In this document: piece by piece, positions 10,852 through 21,962 of the stretch
How positions within the stretch are numbered: position 1 is the stretch's first letter
How the letters are laid out: every line of letters begins with the position of its first letter
Assembly: GCF_000972845.2 (NCBI RefSeq)
Contig: NW_020858448.1
Span: 1 to 64,000 of the forward strand
Source: Larimichthys crocea
Lineage: Eukaryota; Chordata; Actinopteri; Sciaenidae
Direction of reading: 5' to 3'
Length of the DNA: 64,000 nt
Position numbers and translations under genes: made by a program
The notes under the pieces: model-generated
Told to the model about the DNA's origin: nothing
The model's input: only the letters and a program-made list of their open reading frames with translations
The model's database searches: none

Positions 10852-12921
10852 CGAGGTGTGAATGACGTTTTGGCAGCAATGCAGCAATACCAAGCTCTGT
10901 TGGTGACTAATCTAAGGAGTCAGCTACAAACTGTATTCCAGCAACATCAAGGAAGTGAACTTGAAAAGGAAGCGATGGCAGTATTTGACCGGATTGAGGA
11001 TCCATTTGTCTCTGTTGCGACAACATACAGACAGGACAATGTGATTAAGGAAAATTTCAATTTTGTGGAGTCAGAGGAGGTTTCATTACATACCTCTGAT
11101 CAAAAGTTTAGAAAAGTTATTGTCCCATCCAAAGGTTTTGGAAATGATAGATCAGCCGCAGAAATACAGAAATGTGTATTTGTATGACATCATAGATGGA
11201 GAGTTCATGAAATCACACCCTTTATTTTCAGCACGGCCCTCTGCTTTACAGATAATCATTTACTCTGATGAAATTGAAATTTGCAACCCACTTGGATCTC
11301 ATGCTTCCAAGAATAAGTTACTAATGTTTTATTATACATTGGGAAACATTAATCCAAAATATAGATCAAAACTAGCTGCAATCCGTCTACTTGCTATTGC
11401 AAAGAAGAGCGAGCTGTCTGAATGTGGAGTTGATGGAATTTTGGGCAGGTTGTATGAGGACTTGGTAATGCTATATGGTGGTGTTAATGTTCAAACTGGG
11501 AATGGTGAGCGTGAAATATTTGCAGCATTGGTTTCAATATGTGGAGACACATTAGCACAACATGAGCTTTGTGGATTTAAAGAGGGTGTTGGCTTTGCCT
11601 ATAGTAAGTGCCGGCAGTGCGAATGTTTGTTTTAAGGACATGCACATGTATTTTGACGAGGACAACTTTGAGCTCAGGACACTAGAAAGACATGTTCGGC
11701 AGTGTGGTGACACTGAGAAGGCAAATACTGAGTATCTTAGAAACCGTTTAAAAACTACATTTGGCATCAACAGAAGGAGCAAGCTGGTAGAATTTCCTGC
11801 CTTTAACTTGATCCAACAAACACCCCAGGATATGATGCATATAATTCTTGAAGGCATTGCTCCATTAGAAATAAAGTGTGTGATAAAACACTTTGTTCTT
11901 TTAGGTCAGCTTGACTTAGATATCCTCAATACTGCATTAACTGGATTTCCCTACTCTCCACTTGATATCAGAGACAAACCAAGCCCTATAGCTTACAGCA
12001 CATTAGCTTCAAGTGATAATAAGTTGAAGCAGTCCTCAGGCCAAATGATTGTTCTACTAAAAATATTGCCATTTCTTATTGATACAGTTAAAGATAATGA
12101 ATACTACAAAATAATTCTTGAACTCATAGAAATTGTTCAAATTTTGTTTGCTCCTGTCATTGGTCTACAGACAATTAGCAAGTTGAAAACACTAATTGAA
12201 CAGCATTTAAAACATATGAAAACTCTTTTCCCTGATAACAACATTACCCCAAAACAGCATTATTTGATTCATGCTCCTTCACAGATAAAATTCCTGGGAC
12301 AATGGTCCGTCACATGTGCATGAGATTCGAATCAAAACATTGTTTTTTCAAACAATGGGCCTCAAAACTAAATTTTAGAAATGTTTGCAAGTCTTTAATA
12401 AGGCATAATCAAATGTATGAATGTTGTCAAAATGTAAGTCTTTCTGAACACCCAATTTTTTTTAATGAGTGTGCATTGGGACCAACATCAGAAATACGCA
12501 ACATTTAAAAGAAAAAATGAGGGCTTTCCTTGGAAATGATGACATAAACAATGCAGTGTCTGCTAAATGGATTAATCTAAATGGTAATAAATATATACGG
12601 GAGAAGACATTACTTGTGACTGCTGTTAATTCCAGTGATTTACCTGAATTTGGACTTGTGAGCAATATCTATGTAATTAACTCATCATTATATTGTTTCG
12701 AGTTTCAGCAGCATAATACTGTTTGTTATGATAGAAATTATATGGCATATACAATAGAGATTCCAAACATGGCACAGACAACTGAACTAATAATGGCTGA
12801 CAGTCTGGTAGATTTCACTCCATATTATAGTTATACACACAAGGATGTGACATATGTTCCTACAAAATATTATCTGGGAGATGTGCTTGGGCTACACAGA
12901 GCCTCATCTGAAGAATTGTAA
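10852..12921 (+). pseudogene. CACTA/EnSpm-like transposase, large exon, frameshifted
   Basis: A splice acceptor (long T tract then CAG) ends at 10851. The coding resemblance then continues to the stop at 12919-12921, about 690 codons over several frames. Blocks include YIPLIKSLEKLL (11090), LYDIIDGEFMKSHPLFS (11185), YSDEIEICNPLGSHASKNK (11260), FYYTLGNINPKYRSKLAAI (11330), FNLIQQTPQDMMHIILEG (11805) and a PKQHYLIH block (12250). This resembles animal transposases related to TNP2 of CACTA elements. At least four frameshifts are inferred, near 11080, 11620, 12300 and 12500. It is dead. The zinc-finger start is probably the exon at 6640. Confidence 0.7.
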
Positions 12922-13634
12922 AAGGCACACTGTTTGTGTTGGCCTCTCATAGACAAACTGTTTCTTAAATGTTTTTTTTTTGTTTGTTTGTTTTTGTTTC
13001 ATGATTGTTTCTTCTTTTCATGTATCAACATAACTTTAATATGAACAATGAAACAGCAGATCAGTAATCAATCCATTAATTAATAGCAGTCTTTATGCTG
13101 ATGCTTACAGGATCCTAGTGCATAAACCATATTCATTGTGACTGAATGCAGTTGAGTCATTTGTTTTATTTATGAGCCATGGAGTTTTTGTCCAACATGG
13201 TTATTTGTATTATGTTGTATAGACCAGCCTGCTGTCATGTTAATATGTTTGATATAAAGCAGCAGGTTCTGCCAGGTTCAGATGGCCTGAGAACACAAAA
13301 TGAAAATAAACAACCTTTAATTGTTCTTGTTTCTTGGCATTCTTAAATTGAGAAATTGTGACAAGTGGTCTTACTCTTAAAATAGGGAAAATATTCTTGT
13401 TGCTCCACTGGGTTTTTTTGTAAAACATTTTTATACCCTGTTACTGGTTTATTCTAGCTCAAAATTAGCTGGAATATCTTATTGAGAAAATGTTAGCTGT
13501 ACTTTCTTAAAATTAGATTATTTCTCTAATGCAAAACATGCTTGACAAGATTAATTTTCTTTTTGGACAGAAAATAAGAATTATTTTCTTGATTCAAGCC
13601 TTTTTTACTTTCTTAAAATTCCTTTTTTGCAGTG

Positions 13635-13915
13635 CATATAGTCACTAACTAGAGAAATCTAATTATTATTATTATTTTCATGATTATTATATTATTTTAT
13701 TTATTTAGAAGTGATTGATTTATTTTCTTATTGATTCTTAATTACTTTATTATTTATTTTTTCATAGGTTCTTAATATATTTTTCAACTTATTTTGTGTT
13801 AAAAAATAAAGAGATTTGACAAGATTTTTTCTTGTGGAAAACCTGATGCGGCCCAGCCTCACCCAGACTCTGCCTCCAGCGGCCCCCAGGTAAATTGAGT
13901 TTGAGACCCCTGCTC
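13635..13915 (+). mobile_element. Right terminal part of a hAT element
   Basis: AT-rich sequence with AATAAAGAGATTTGAC leads to GCGGCCCAGCCTCACC...CCTCCAGCGGCCCCCAGG and the end GAGTTTGAGACCCCTG, whose complement CAGGGGTCTCAAACTC is a hAT-type terminus. It begins right after the CACTA end at 13634. It may be the right end of the hAT whose transposase lies at 1770-3060, with the CACTA element inserted between. That link is inference. Confidence 0.6.
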
Positions 13916-14680
13916 TAAACCCTGACTGAAAATCCTCAAATAAACTATTCTTATGAAGTATGATTAGCTACAGCTTTCTCAAGTATCTTAGAGAGAAAGG
14001 GAAGATACCGGTCTGATAACCGGTTTTATATCAGCCTATAATTGGATAAAACCTCTGAATCTAGAGTGGGCTTTTTAAGAAGAGGTTTAATTACAGCTAC
14101 CTTAAAGGACTGTGGTACATATCCTGATAATAAAGACAGATTAATCGTATCCAATAAAGTAGGGCTAACTAGAGGTAAAACATCCTTGAGCAGCCTGGTT
14201 GGGATGGGATCTAGGAGACAAGTTGATGTCTTAGAGGAAGAATTAGAAATTCACAAGAAATTATCAAAGTTATTTGACGAAGGTTGATGGGAGAAAAACA
14301 GTCTAAATATATATCATGTTTTCAAATTTGCTGTCTAAGAAGGCAGATCAGTGCCCGATGAGGCCGAGAGGTGGCGAATTTTGGCTCTAATAGTTGTTCT
14401 GGCATTACGGAGAGCCTTCCTGTATGTTTTGAGATTACCTTGCCAGACTAAACGAGATTCTTCCAGTTTAGTGGCACGCCATTTGCGTTTAGATTTACGT
14501 GCCTCTTGCTTTAAGTTACGAGTCTGCTGGCTATACCATTGTGCTAACTTCCTTTGTTTAAATATCATCTTTTTCAGAGGTGCAATAGAGTCAAGAGTTG
14601 TTTGTTATGAGCCTGTAGTACCATCAACAAGATGATCTATTTGTGAGGGTCTTTTGCTGCATTGAGACATTGCATTGGAT
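13916..14680 (-). mobile_element. L2 LINE fragment (antisense)
   Basis: This stretch is close to 23585-24300 of the larger antisense L2, covering the start of reverse transcriptase and the linker before it. Shared blocks are AGAGTGGGCTTTTTAAGAAG, AAAGGACTGTGGTACATATC and CCAGTTTAGTGGCACGCC. An internal deletion relative to the larger copy is visible near 14390. It is broken by stops and ends near the MITE at 14688. Confidence 0.8.
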
Positions 14681-14687
14681 TCAATGC

Positions 14688-15110
14688 TGAATAGGGATGT
14701 AACGATACACTCAACTCACGACTCGATTCGAGTCACGATTTTTTGTTCACGATACGATTCTTTCGCGATTTTTTAAAATCAAAATGAGCTACAGACAAAT
14801 TATGACCAAATAAAATTATCTATTTATTTGTAGGAAAAAATCTTTCTTTACAGAAACTCTCAAACAGTTTGTGTTCCTTTAAAAAGTGAACTTACATCTT
14901 AAACAACAAAACACATGACAAATATCTGCTTTCTCTAGAAACAATCTCACAGTCAACTGCTGTTAACTGGTGTGATGTGCAGTTTTCACTCATGAGGGGG
15001 CGTAACCAGGGCTCTAAATTAACTTTTTTGATCACCAGCCAATGTGACCAGCCAATCAGAATTTCCACTAGCCACATTTTTCCCATGCAAAAAAGATGAT
15101 ATGAGAGCAA
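14688..15110. mobile_element. Fragments of hAT-like MITEs
   Basis: TAGGGATGTAACGATACACTC...CACGATACGATTC at 14692-14765 looks like one end of a common fish hAT MITE. CAGGGCTCTAAATTAACTTT at 15009 looks like an end of another. Neither partner end was found, so boundaries are approximate. Confidence 0.4.
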
Positions 15111-15429
15111 CTGAATTAATTTGATTATTTTATTAACTAAAGCTTTAAATTAATCTTACAATGAAGTTGGGAACTGTAAGAAAATGATAATAAATATATA
15201 CATCAGCGACACTAAAAAATGTGAACTGATTAAGAAGGCTGGCTCTGTGCTGGGGACTGCTCTGGAGCACCTGGAGCTGGTTGTACTGTAGAGAGATGGA
15301 TGCTCCGTAAACAGCTCAGCATCATGGACAATACCTCACATCCACAACATGACCATAAAGTCAGAGACTCCTGCAATTCAAAACTCCAGCAGCACTTGTA
15401 GTTTTAAAAACAAATTCGTTGTCAGACCA
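15111..15429. other. No assignable feature
   Basis: AT-rich sequence with one stretch near 15300-15360 (ATCATGGACAATACCTCACATCC) that faintly resembles the C-terminus of some LINE reverse transcriptases. It is too short to call. Confidence 0.3.
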
Positions 15430-15900
15430 ATAATTGAGTGTGCCTGAAAGAGCACGCTCTTTAAAACCTCTCGGGCTTATTCTTATTGAGTGTGCCTGAA
15501 AGAGCACACTTTTTAAAACCTCTCGGGCTTATTGAGTGTGCCTGGAAGCGCACACTATATGTTATCCACTGCGCTTAATGAGTGTGTGTGTAAAGCGCAC
15601 ACTTTATGTTATCCACCGCGCTTATTGAGTGTGCCTGAAAGCACACACTATATGTTATCGACCGTGCTTCTTATTCTTCTTATTATTATTAAGTGTGCCT
15701 GAAAGAGCACACTCTTTAAAACCTCTCGCTTATTCCAATTCTTATTATTGAGTGTGCATGTAAGGCGCACACTGTTATCCACTGCGCTTATTATTATTGA
15801 GTGTGTGTGTAAGGCGCACACTATATGTTATCCACCGCGCTTATTGAGTTGTGCGGGAAGGCGCACACGAAGGTTATCCAACGGCGCTTATTTATTCTTC
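15430..15900 (+). repeat. Tandem GAGTGTGCCTG...GCGCACACT units
   Basis: About eight degenerate copies of a 45-60 bp unit combine GAGTGTGCCTGAAAGCGCACACT with ATATGTTATCCACCGCGCTT. Each can form a short hairpin between GTGTGC and GCACAC. The same unit occurs inverted at 1455-1740. Confidence 0.85.
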
Positions 15901-16209
15901 CGCCCTTTTTTTGTCTTGCTACTCCTCCCAGAGTTTTTGTCACACATACACAAAACGGGTATCAAAACGACCGGCTCGGCCGGGAATCGATTGCTATGAC
16001 TTTTCTAAGAGTTTCGGCAAACAGTTTTGCCAAAAGAACAAACAACAAAACGACTATGTAGACGCTAAGGAAGGGCTCAGCCTGCTTCAGGTTAAACTGG
16101 TTCAATGATTGGAAATACGGTTTGCAATCCTTCCTGTTTGAGGGAAGGTCAGTTTTGGCACTTAAGCTGAACTTGTCTGTCTAAAATGACAGAGAGATAG
16201 CAGAGCAGC

Positions 16210-16745
16210 TAGCGCGTTAGCACTAGCTGTAAAGACATGCTATTTGCTAACATTAGCGACCAATGCTAAAATTAGTGCTAATTAACATTAGCCAATAGGA
16301 GTAAAATACATGTTAATTGCTAACATGCTAATGTTAACATGCTAATGCTAATTAGCATTAGCCACTAAGAATTAAATAAATTCTAATGGTAACATGCTAA
16401 TGGTAATTGCTAGCGCGTCAGTGCATCAGTGCTAACATGTTAATTTTAACATGCCAATGCTAACATGTTAATGTTAACATGCTAATGTTAATTGGTAATG
16501 CTAACATGCTAATGTTAACATGCTAATGATAATTGCTAGCACATCAGCGCTAACATGCTAATGGTAGTTTGCTAATGCTAACATGCTAATGTTAAAATGC
16601 TAATGTTAATTTGCATTAGCCACTAAGAATCAAATACATCTTAATGATAACATGCTAATGCTAACATGTAATTGCTAACATGTACGTGCTAATGGTAATT
16701 GCTAGCACATCAGCGCTAACATGCTAATGTTAACATGCTAATGCT
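16210..16745 (+). repeat. Minisatellite of GCTAACATGCTAATGTTA units
   Basis: Irregular tandem units of 12-15 bp (CTAACATGCTAATGTTAA) are punctuated by GCTAGC and CACATCAGCGCTAACATG variants, giving a higher-order periodicity of about 60-70 bp in places. Confidence 0.85.
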
Positions 16746-16840
16746 GCTCCTGTGTCTAAATAAACATGTTAAAAATTACTATTTGAGGTGTGCTTTTTGA
16801 ATACAGACCCCTGGCAACAGCCCAGTCGTCACTCTCAAAA

Positions 16841-17226
16841 TTTGATGTGATGTTGCGATCTGCTTCTATGTGTTATTGCCTCCTTATAGTTAAAAACTGC
16901 CCTTTCTTCCACCACACTGAGTCACTGCTAAAAGCTGAACTGACTACAGCCTCAGCTTACAATCCTATTAGTAGTTATCTGTAATGGTTGTCTCTCCCAA
17001 ATGTAATTTCCATTAAAAAAATGCCTGAAAAAATATTGCAACGATTCAACCAAAGCAAGAATATTAGTTGAAGGAAAAGATAATTCTGTATTTGAGTTAC
17101 ATTTAACTTTTCCCTGTTACCATATTTATTTTATATTATAGTCTACACAATCCTTACAAAGTCTATACCATGAAGTGCTGCTGAATATAAAACAGTCACT
17201 GCTGTTCAGTCAGATGTGAACAGGCA

Positions 17227-17268
<42 letters not shown>

Positions 17269-17635
17269 TACACACAGACACACACCTTTTTAGACTTAGT
17301 AAGAGGAGGGGTCAAGAAAACTGGACAGGGATATATTCTGGAGTGTCAGTGGCATGATTAAACTGTTTGAGGGTTTTTAAGCTGAGAACAGGAATGGAGT
17401 TCTGAAGACTGCTGTGTCTGTTCTGTCCACCAGGGGACAATGTGGCTCAAGCTTCCTGTCAGCTCTACAATATAGAAAGTAGGTTGCTGTTGCAAACTGG
17501 GCCAGATGTCTGCTGCCTGTATTCAGTGCTTTGAATCATAACCTTTATTTCAGAATAACAATGATCTTTTCCATAAAATATTTCAAACATTTTAATCATC
17601 ATTTAGTTGCATAGATATTGTAGGAAATGAATGAA
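16841..17635. other. Unassigned sequence with CA microsatellite
   Basis: No gene is recognised. A (CA)n tract lies at about 17230-17282. The remainder is AT-rich with no coding pattern. Confidence 0.5.
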
Positions 17636-17870
17636 ATGGGGCAGCAGTAGCTCAGTATGTAGGGATTTTGCATGCAACCGGACGTTGGCTGGTTCAAGTC
17701 CAGCATGGAACAAAGTATGCAGGGTCGACTCGTTGTTGGAAAGGCATCAGTTCACCACATGGGCACTGCCAAGGTGCCCTACCCATAACCATACCCCTAA
17801 CTGCTCCCAGGAGGCTGGTACGTGGCTGCCCATCACTCTAGCATCTCTACACATTTGCACATCTATGACC
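17636..17870 (+). mobile_element. tRNA-derived SINE
   Basis: GGGCAGCAGTAGCTCAGTATGT at the 5' end carries an A-box-like TAGCTCAGTATGTAGG. GGTTCAAGTCCAGCATG 55 bp downstream is a good B box. The body (CACTGCCAAGGTGCCCTACCC) is typical of teleost tRNA-derived SINEs. The cloverleaf is not intact, so this is a SINE rather than a tRNA gene. Confidence 0.7.
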
Positions 17871-18499
17871 CCTTTGTGTGTGTGTCTGTATTTCTATTAT
17901 GCAAAAAATCAATAGATTTTCTTTACTCTTTGAGTAAATTATAAATTCCTCAAAACGCTTATCAGGAACATTGTCAACACTGTGTATCCCTAATAAGGAA
18001 GGTCCAGCTATCAAAACTTGTGTTCAAGAACAGAGTTCAGTGTTCTGCGTGCTATCAGCGTTTACTACACACCAGCAACAACTAATTAAGTTGAAGTCAG
18101 TTCCTCATGCATAGCAGAGCATGACCTCAGTTTCTTCATTTACTTCATTATAACAGAGAAGCAGAAGCTTGTTCCAACAAATGCTGCTAATTTGAATCCC
18201 CCTCTTGCTCTCTGTCATAACAGTATGTTGATAAAAGACCACCAGATTTACAGCCAGGAGGCACGTGATATGTGACAGTAAATCTGGGTGAAGATACACA
18301 TTACAGATGAAGAATTCTTGTTTCTAGTGTGTGTGTCTGTGTGTGTGTTGTACATAATGCAGTCTTAATGAATTAGATGACAGACAAATATACTGAAATA
18401 AAAACAAAATCACAATCTATGATGACAGATATTTGCCTTGAACATTTCAAACTGGATGCAGAGGTGACAGGTCATCAAGAGTGGTACAATGCTTTCTTT

Positions 18500-18900
18500 T
18501 ACTAAGCTCACCCATACACACATTCACACACCAATGTCACATCCATCAAAAGCAATTGGGGGTTCAGTATCTTGCTTAAGGACACTTCTTCTGTACGGGA
18601 AGAACTGGGAATCAAACCCTTTGATTACTAGGCAACCTGCTCTACCAGTAGTGGCACTACTGTAGCAGTACTAGTACATATGGTAAATGGACTGTACTCA
18701 AAGCGCTTCACACTACATATCACACAAATTCATGCATTCATCACACTGATGCAAGGTCACAACTGCTCATCAGTTTTAGGAGCTAACCATTCATACTCAT
18801 TCATACACCGATGGTGCAGCCTTCGGTCATTCAGTATCTTGCCCAACGGCACTACGACAGGTCAATGTGGGAATTTTCTCCAAATTTATAAAAACTGGCA
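18500..18900. mobile_element. Two SINE-like fragments
   Basis: 18500-18660 contains CAGTATCTTGCTTAAGGACACTTC and GGGAATCAAACCC, the reverse-oriented tail of the common fish tRNA-SINE body. 18679-18880 begins TGGTAAATGGACTGTACTC and contains CTCATCAGTTTTAGGAGC and CATTCATACACCGATGG. The second kind recurs at 20553-20755. Ends are ragged. Confidence 0.55.
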
Positions 18901-19309
18901 TTACATGGGTTCTAAATGGCTAAATGTAATGTTTTAAATCACCCTGAACCTTGCAAGGCTGATTCTGTCAGAGTCAACTGATTATGTCAAGACATGAATA
19001 TAAAAAAAGTTATTTAAAAATAATTTGTTATTACCTGACAGTGAAGCTGTCCTCAGAGCCAGGAAACTGCCCCGGAAGGCTGGCTGGTGGTCAAGGTCAA
19101 GGTGTTGTGTGATTTACAGGCGCATGCTGGGTCATAAACAGTATAATGTTGATTTCATTTCTGGGCCTCATATTGCTTGTTACACCTGCTGGTGACTTCT
19201 GGTGATACAAAGCCCAGCCATTGTATATTTAGAAATGATAATCAGTTGTACACATAGACTTCAAAATATATTCATACAAATGGAATTTATTGTTGTTGGG
19301 TTTGGACAA
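18901..19309. other. No recognisable feature
   Basis: Non-coding AT-rich sequence. Nothing assignable. Confidence 0.4.
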
Positions 19310-20045
19310 AGGGCTTAACAAATTTATTAGACCACCTGTCATGAAAATGAGAAAACATAAATATTTTAGAAATCTTTCAAAAACTTGTTTAAAACTAAAT
19401 ATGTTATTGTTATTTATTTGGCAAATAACAAACTGGAATGACTAAATTGTCCTTTTTCACACACTGTCAGCTTGCATTGTTGCTGGCATTGTTTTTATGT
19501 ACTTTTCAACAGTCTCTTTTGTTATTGAGTTCCAAATAGTTTCCAGTTGTTCCCACAGACTTGCTTTACATGAAGCTTTTGTCCCAAATTTGTTCACGAG
19601 GATTTAAATCCGGACTTTGACTTGGTCAGTCCATCAGTTCCAGTCCTCCAGATTTTTCTTGGTCAAATAGTCTCTGCACAGCTTATATATGCTTGGGGTC
19701 ATTGTCTTGTTGGTATATGAACCCACGACCAATAAGATTCAGTCCAGAAGGGATTCCAAGATGTTGTGGTTGTGGTAGACATTCTTGTTAATGATACCGT
19801 TGATTTTTACTCATCTGCCCATACCAGCACTGTGTTTCACTGTGGGTGCAATGCATCTGGCATCAAAAGTTCTCCAGCTTGTCTGACTCCAAAGCATAGT
19901 TGACCACACTGTGAGAACACTTTATGTCTTTCTCTGTTTGTCTCAGAGACCATCCAGCATCATAATGCGGACTCAACTTTTTACCATTTTGAACAGGAAT
20001 GATGAATTTCAAACTGAATTTACCTTTTTTTGTGAGCCGGCTCAC
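19310..20045 (-). pseudogene. Tc1-like transposase remnant
   Basis: On minus the frame from 20045 reads MSRLTKKGKFSLKFII and GWSLRQTEKDIKCSHSVVNY, the Tc1 N-terminal helix-turn-helix region. After a deletion, YQQDNDPKH (near 19715) and PSQSPDLNPREQIWD (near 19620) give the D-containing and E-proximal catalytic blocks. Internal stops and frameshifts make it dead. The DNA-binding half is joined to the catalytic end with the middle missing. Confidence 0.75.
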
Positions 20046-20529
20046 TGGGCTTCTCTGAGAAGTCAGTAATTAATCAAACATAACATTCATCCACTAAAAG
20101 TAATTCTTCTGTTTAGGGATGCAAGTAAATAACTATAATTTGACATCTTAATGCTGATAGTTATGTTTAAATCCAATAATGGAGAATATTTGGTACTGAT
20201 GTTCATTATGGTTGAGCATTTAAATGAAGCTCCTAAATTATTAGTGTCTAAAGGACATACTAACTTTACTTTTACTCATCTGTTTTTTTTCATTCTGCAT
20301 TGTTTCACTAGCTTGTTGGATTAAAACTGAATTCATGGTCATCTATGCCCATACTGTGTGATGGATTACTTGAACGGTAAACAAAAGAAGTGCTTTTTAT
20401 TGAGATTTGATTAGATTTTTTTTTAATTTTTGGATGCACTTTCTCTTTTACTTAACACAGAAACACTTATTAAATTTGTTACACCTCATTCATGTCCCTT
20501 ATTTCCGCATGCTTGTGCATGCTTGTGAC

Positions 20530-20755
20530 TGTGTGTGTGTGTGTGTGTGTGTAAATGGTAAATGGACTGTACTTTCTAGTCTTCCGACCACAAGTGCTTT
20601 TACACTACATATCTCATTCTCCCATTCACACACATTAATACAATGATGGCATTGGCCACCATGCAAGGTGCCAACTGCTCATCAGTTTGAGGAGCTAACC
20701 ATTCATACACCGATGGCAGAGCCTTCAGGAGCAAGTCATCTTGCCACATATCTGA
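20530..20755 (+). mobile_element. TG microsatellite followed by SINE-like fragment
   Basis: A (TG)n tract of about 22 bp precedes GTAAATGGTAAATGGACTGTAC, the start of the dispersed repeat also seen at 18679. The body contains CCACCATGCAAGGTGCCAAC and CATTCATACACCGATGG. Confidence 0.6.
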
Positions 20756-20771
20756 GTGTGTATCTGTGTGT

Positions 20772-20875
20772 GTGCTAAATGAGGTTAGTTAGATTTCGGC
20801 TTCTGTGTTGTTGGTAGTAAATGTTCCTCACTGTGGCGTTTTCTTCTTAACTTCATATCAGTTTTCAGCAGTACT
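20772..20875 (+). repeat. Direct duplication, copy 1
   Basis: The 104-bp segment GTGCTAAATGAGGTTAG...TTTTCAGCAGTACT is repeated in direct orientation at 21858-21962 with about 8 differences. It matches no mobile-element end I recognise. Confidence 0.85.
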
Positions 20876-21245
20876 TTAATGTGTCTCTCCTGTCATACTA
20901 TGTTAAGGCAGTGTTTGTTTCTGTAGTTATAATCCAACTCTGAGTTTACTGTAACTGTTTGCTCACTGTCGTCGCTCTGTCTGTTGCTCTTTCATTAAAT
21001 CCTCTCCTCTGGTTTGAACAGCAGCAAGTTGTCAGCATTTATCCCTCAAAGCAATCTCAAATGTAGACATATTTACCACCTTTACTTTTAATATCCACTG
21101 AGATCTATCAATTTAGGGACAGACAGTCGACAATTCAACTGCCATTAAAACACATCTTCCAATCAATGATTGCATAACAGAGTGCGCACCAGTCTTTGCC
21201 ACTCGTGTCGCCGCCATGTTCGATTGATTGATGATTGGAGCAGAG

Positions 21246-21280
21246 AGAGAAAAAGAGAGAGAGAGAGAGAGAGAGAGAAT
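21246..21280 (+). repeat. (GA)n microsatellite
   Basis: An uninterrupted run of about 13 GA dinucleotides within a purine-rich stretch. Confidence 0.95.
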
Positions 21281-21857
21281 TCTCAGCCAAAAGGCAGCAA
21301 TTGTGTGTGTGTCTGAGAGCGAGAGAAGAGGGAGGGTGAGACAGGTGAGGAAACGAGCAGAGAAAGGCATGCAGTCTGAAGGAGAGACAAGAGGACGGCG
21401 ATGTGCATCGTTCTCCTCTCATCCATCTGTCCACCTTTCTCTGTTCATCTCTTCATCCCTTTTCTGTCTACCCGTATGTCCGCCCTGTCTCCTGCGGTGT
21501 TGGTACATGACTGATCCAGGGGATAATGTTGAAGTTCCGTGTGGACAGGAGAGTGAGGTAGGTGGAGAGAAAAAGGAGGAAGTGACATGCAGGGCTAGAG
21601 TTAGAACAAGACAAGATGGAAGAGGAGAGGATGAGGAATAGATTATCAAAAGAAGCTTGGAGGTCAGAGATGACTGCAATGCAGTGCGAGCAAGAAGCAT
21701 AGGGTAGCCATAAGCCCTGTACTGTGTATGTATGGCTAGTATGGCTAGTATATGCACTGTGCCACAGTGTGTTGGTTAGTTAGTGTGTGCGTGTCTATGT
21801 GAACCATGAGGCACAGTGTGGTGCTGTGCGTCTTGGCTGGTGTTGTACAGTGGTGCA

Positions 21858-21962
21858 GTGCTAAATGAGGTTAGTTAGATTTCAGCTTCTGCGTTGTTGG
21901 TAGTAAATGTTCCTCACTGTGGTGTTTTTTATCTTAACTTGACATCAGTTTTCAGCAGTACT
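21858..21962 (+). repeat. Direct duplication, copy 2
   Basis: Second copy of the segment at 20772-20875. The two copies are about 1.09 kb apart and bracket a GA-rich tract and an open-frame region at 21228-21641. Confidence 0.85.

Larger units (their letters stand above)
3060..13634 (+). mobile_element. CACTA/EnSpm-type DNA transposon with two divergent genes, heavily interrupted
   Basis: The right end reads ...GGAATTCC-like AT-rich sequence then TTTTTTGCAGTG, whose complement starts CACTGCAAAAAAGG, the end signature of CACTA elements. Internal genes are a C2H2-finger exon (6640-6903, plus), a long transposase exon (10852-12921, plus) and a second gene on minus (exon 1 at 6185-6227, last exon 3757-4061). 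The left end is not recognisable as CACTG and may be lost. The AT-rich 3060-3420 stretch resembles the right subterminal region in composition. Later insertions inside it are at 4918-5775, 7259-7692 and 8030-10460. The class call rests on the end sequence and on resemblance of the transposase to TNP2-like proteins. Confidence 0.65.
15430..16840 (+). mobile_element. Composite minisatellite-bearing repeat, copy B
   Basis: In order: tandem GTGTGCCTGAAAG units (15430-15900), the conserved block with CGGGTATCAAAACGACCGGCTCGGCC (15957-15985), a short linker, the minisatellite (16210-16745), and a 3' block TGCTCCTGTGTCTAAATAAACATG...GGTGTGCTTTTTGAATACAGACCCC. The 3' block recurs almost unchanged at 58670-58760. 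This is the most compact copy in the window and defines the module order. The unique block between core and minisatellite is shorter than in copy A, so part may be deleted. Confidence 0.75.

Noticed and set aside
15240..15410. LINE C-terminal fragment
   Set aside because: Only a short resemblance (IMDNTSHP-type peptide). It is too weak to annotate.
17636..17720. Possible tRNA gene (good A- and B-box-like motifs)
   Set aside because: No closed acceptor stem or intact cloverleaf, and the sequence continues as a SINE body.
21228..21641. 138-codon plus ORF over a GA repeat
   Set aside because: Most of it is GA-repeat translation. Only the small ATG-to-donor segment near 21508-21558 is kept as a speculative finding.
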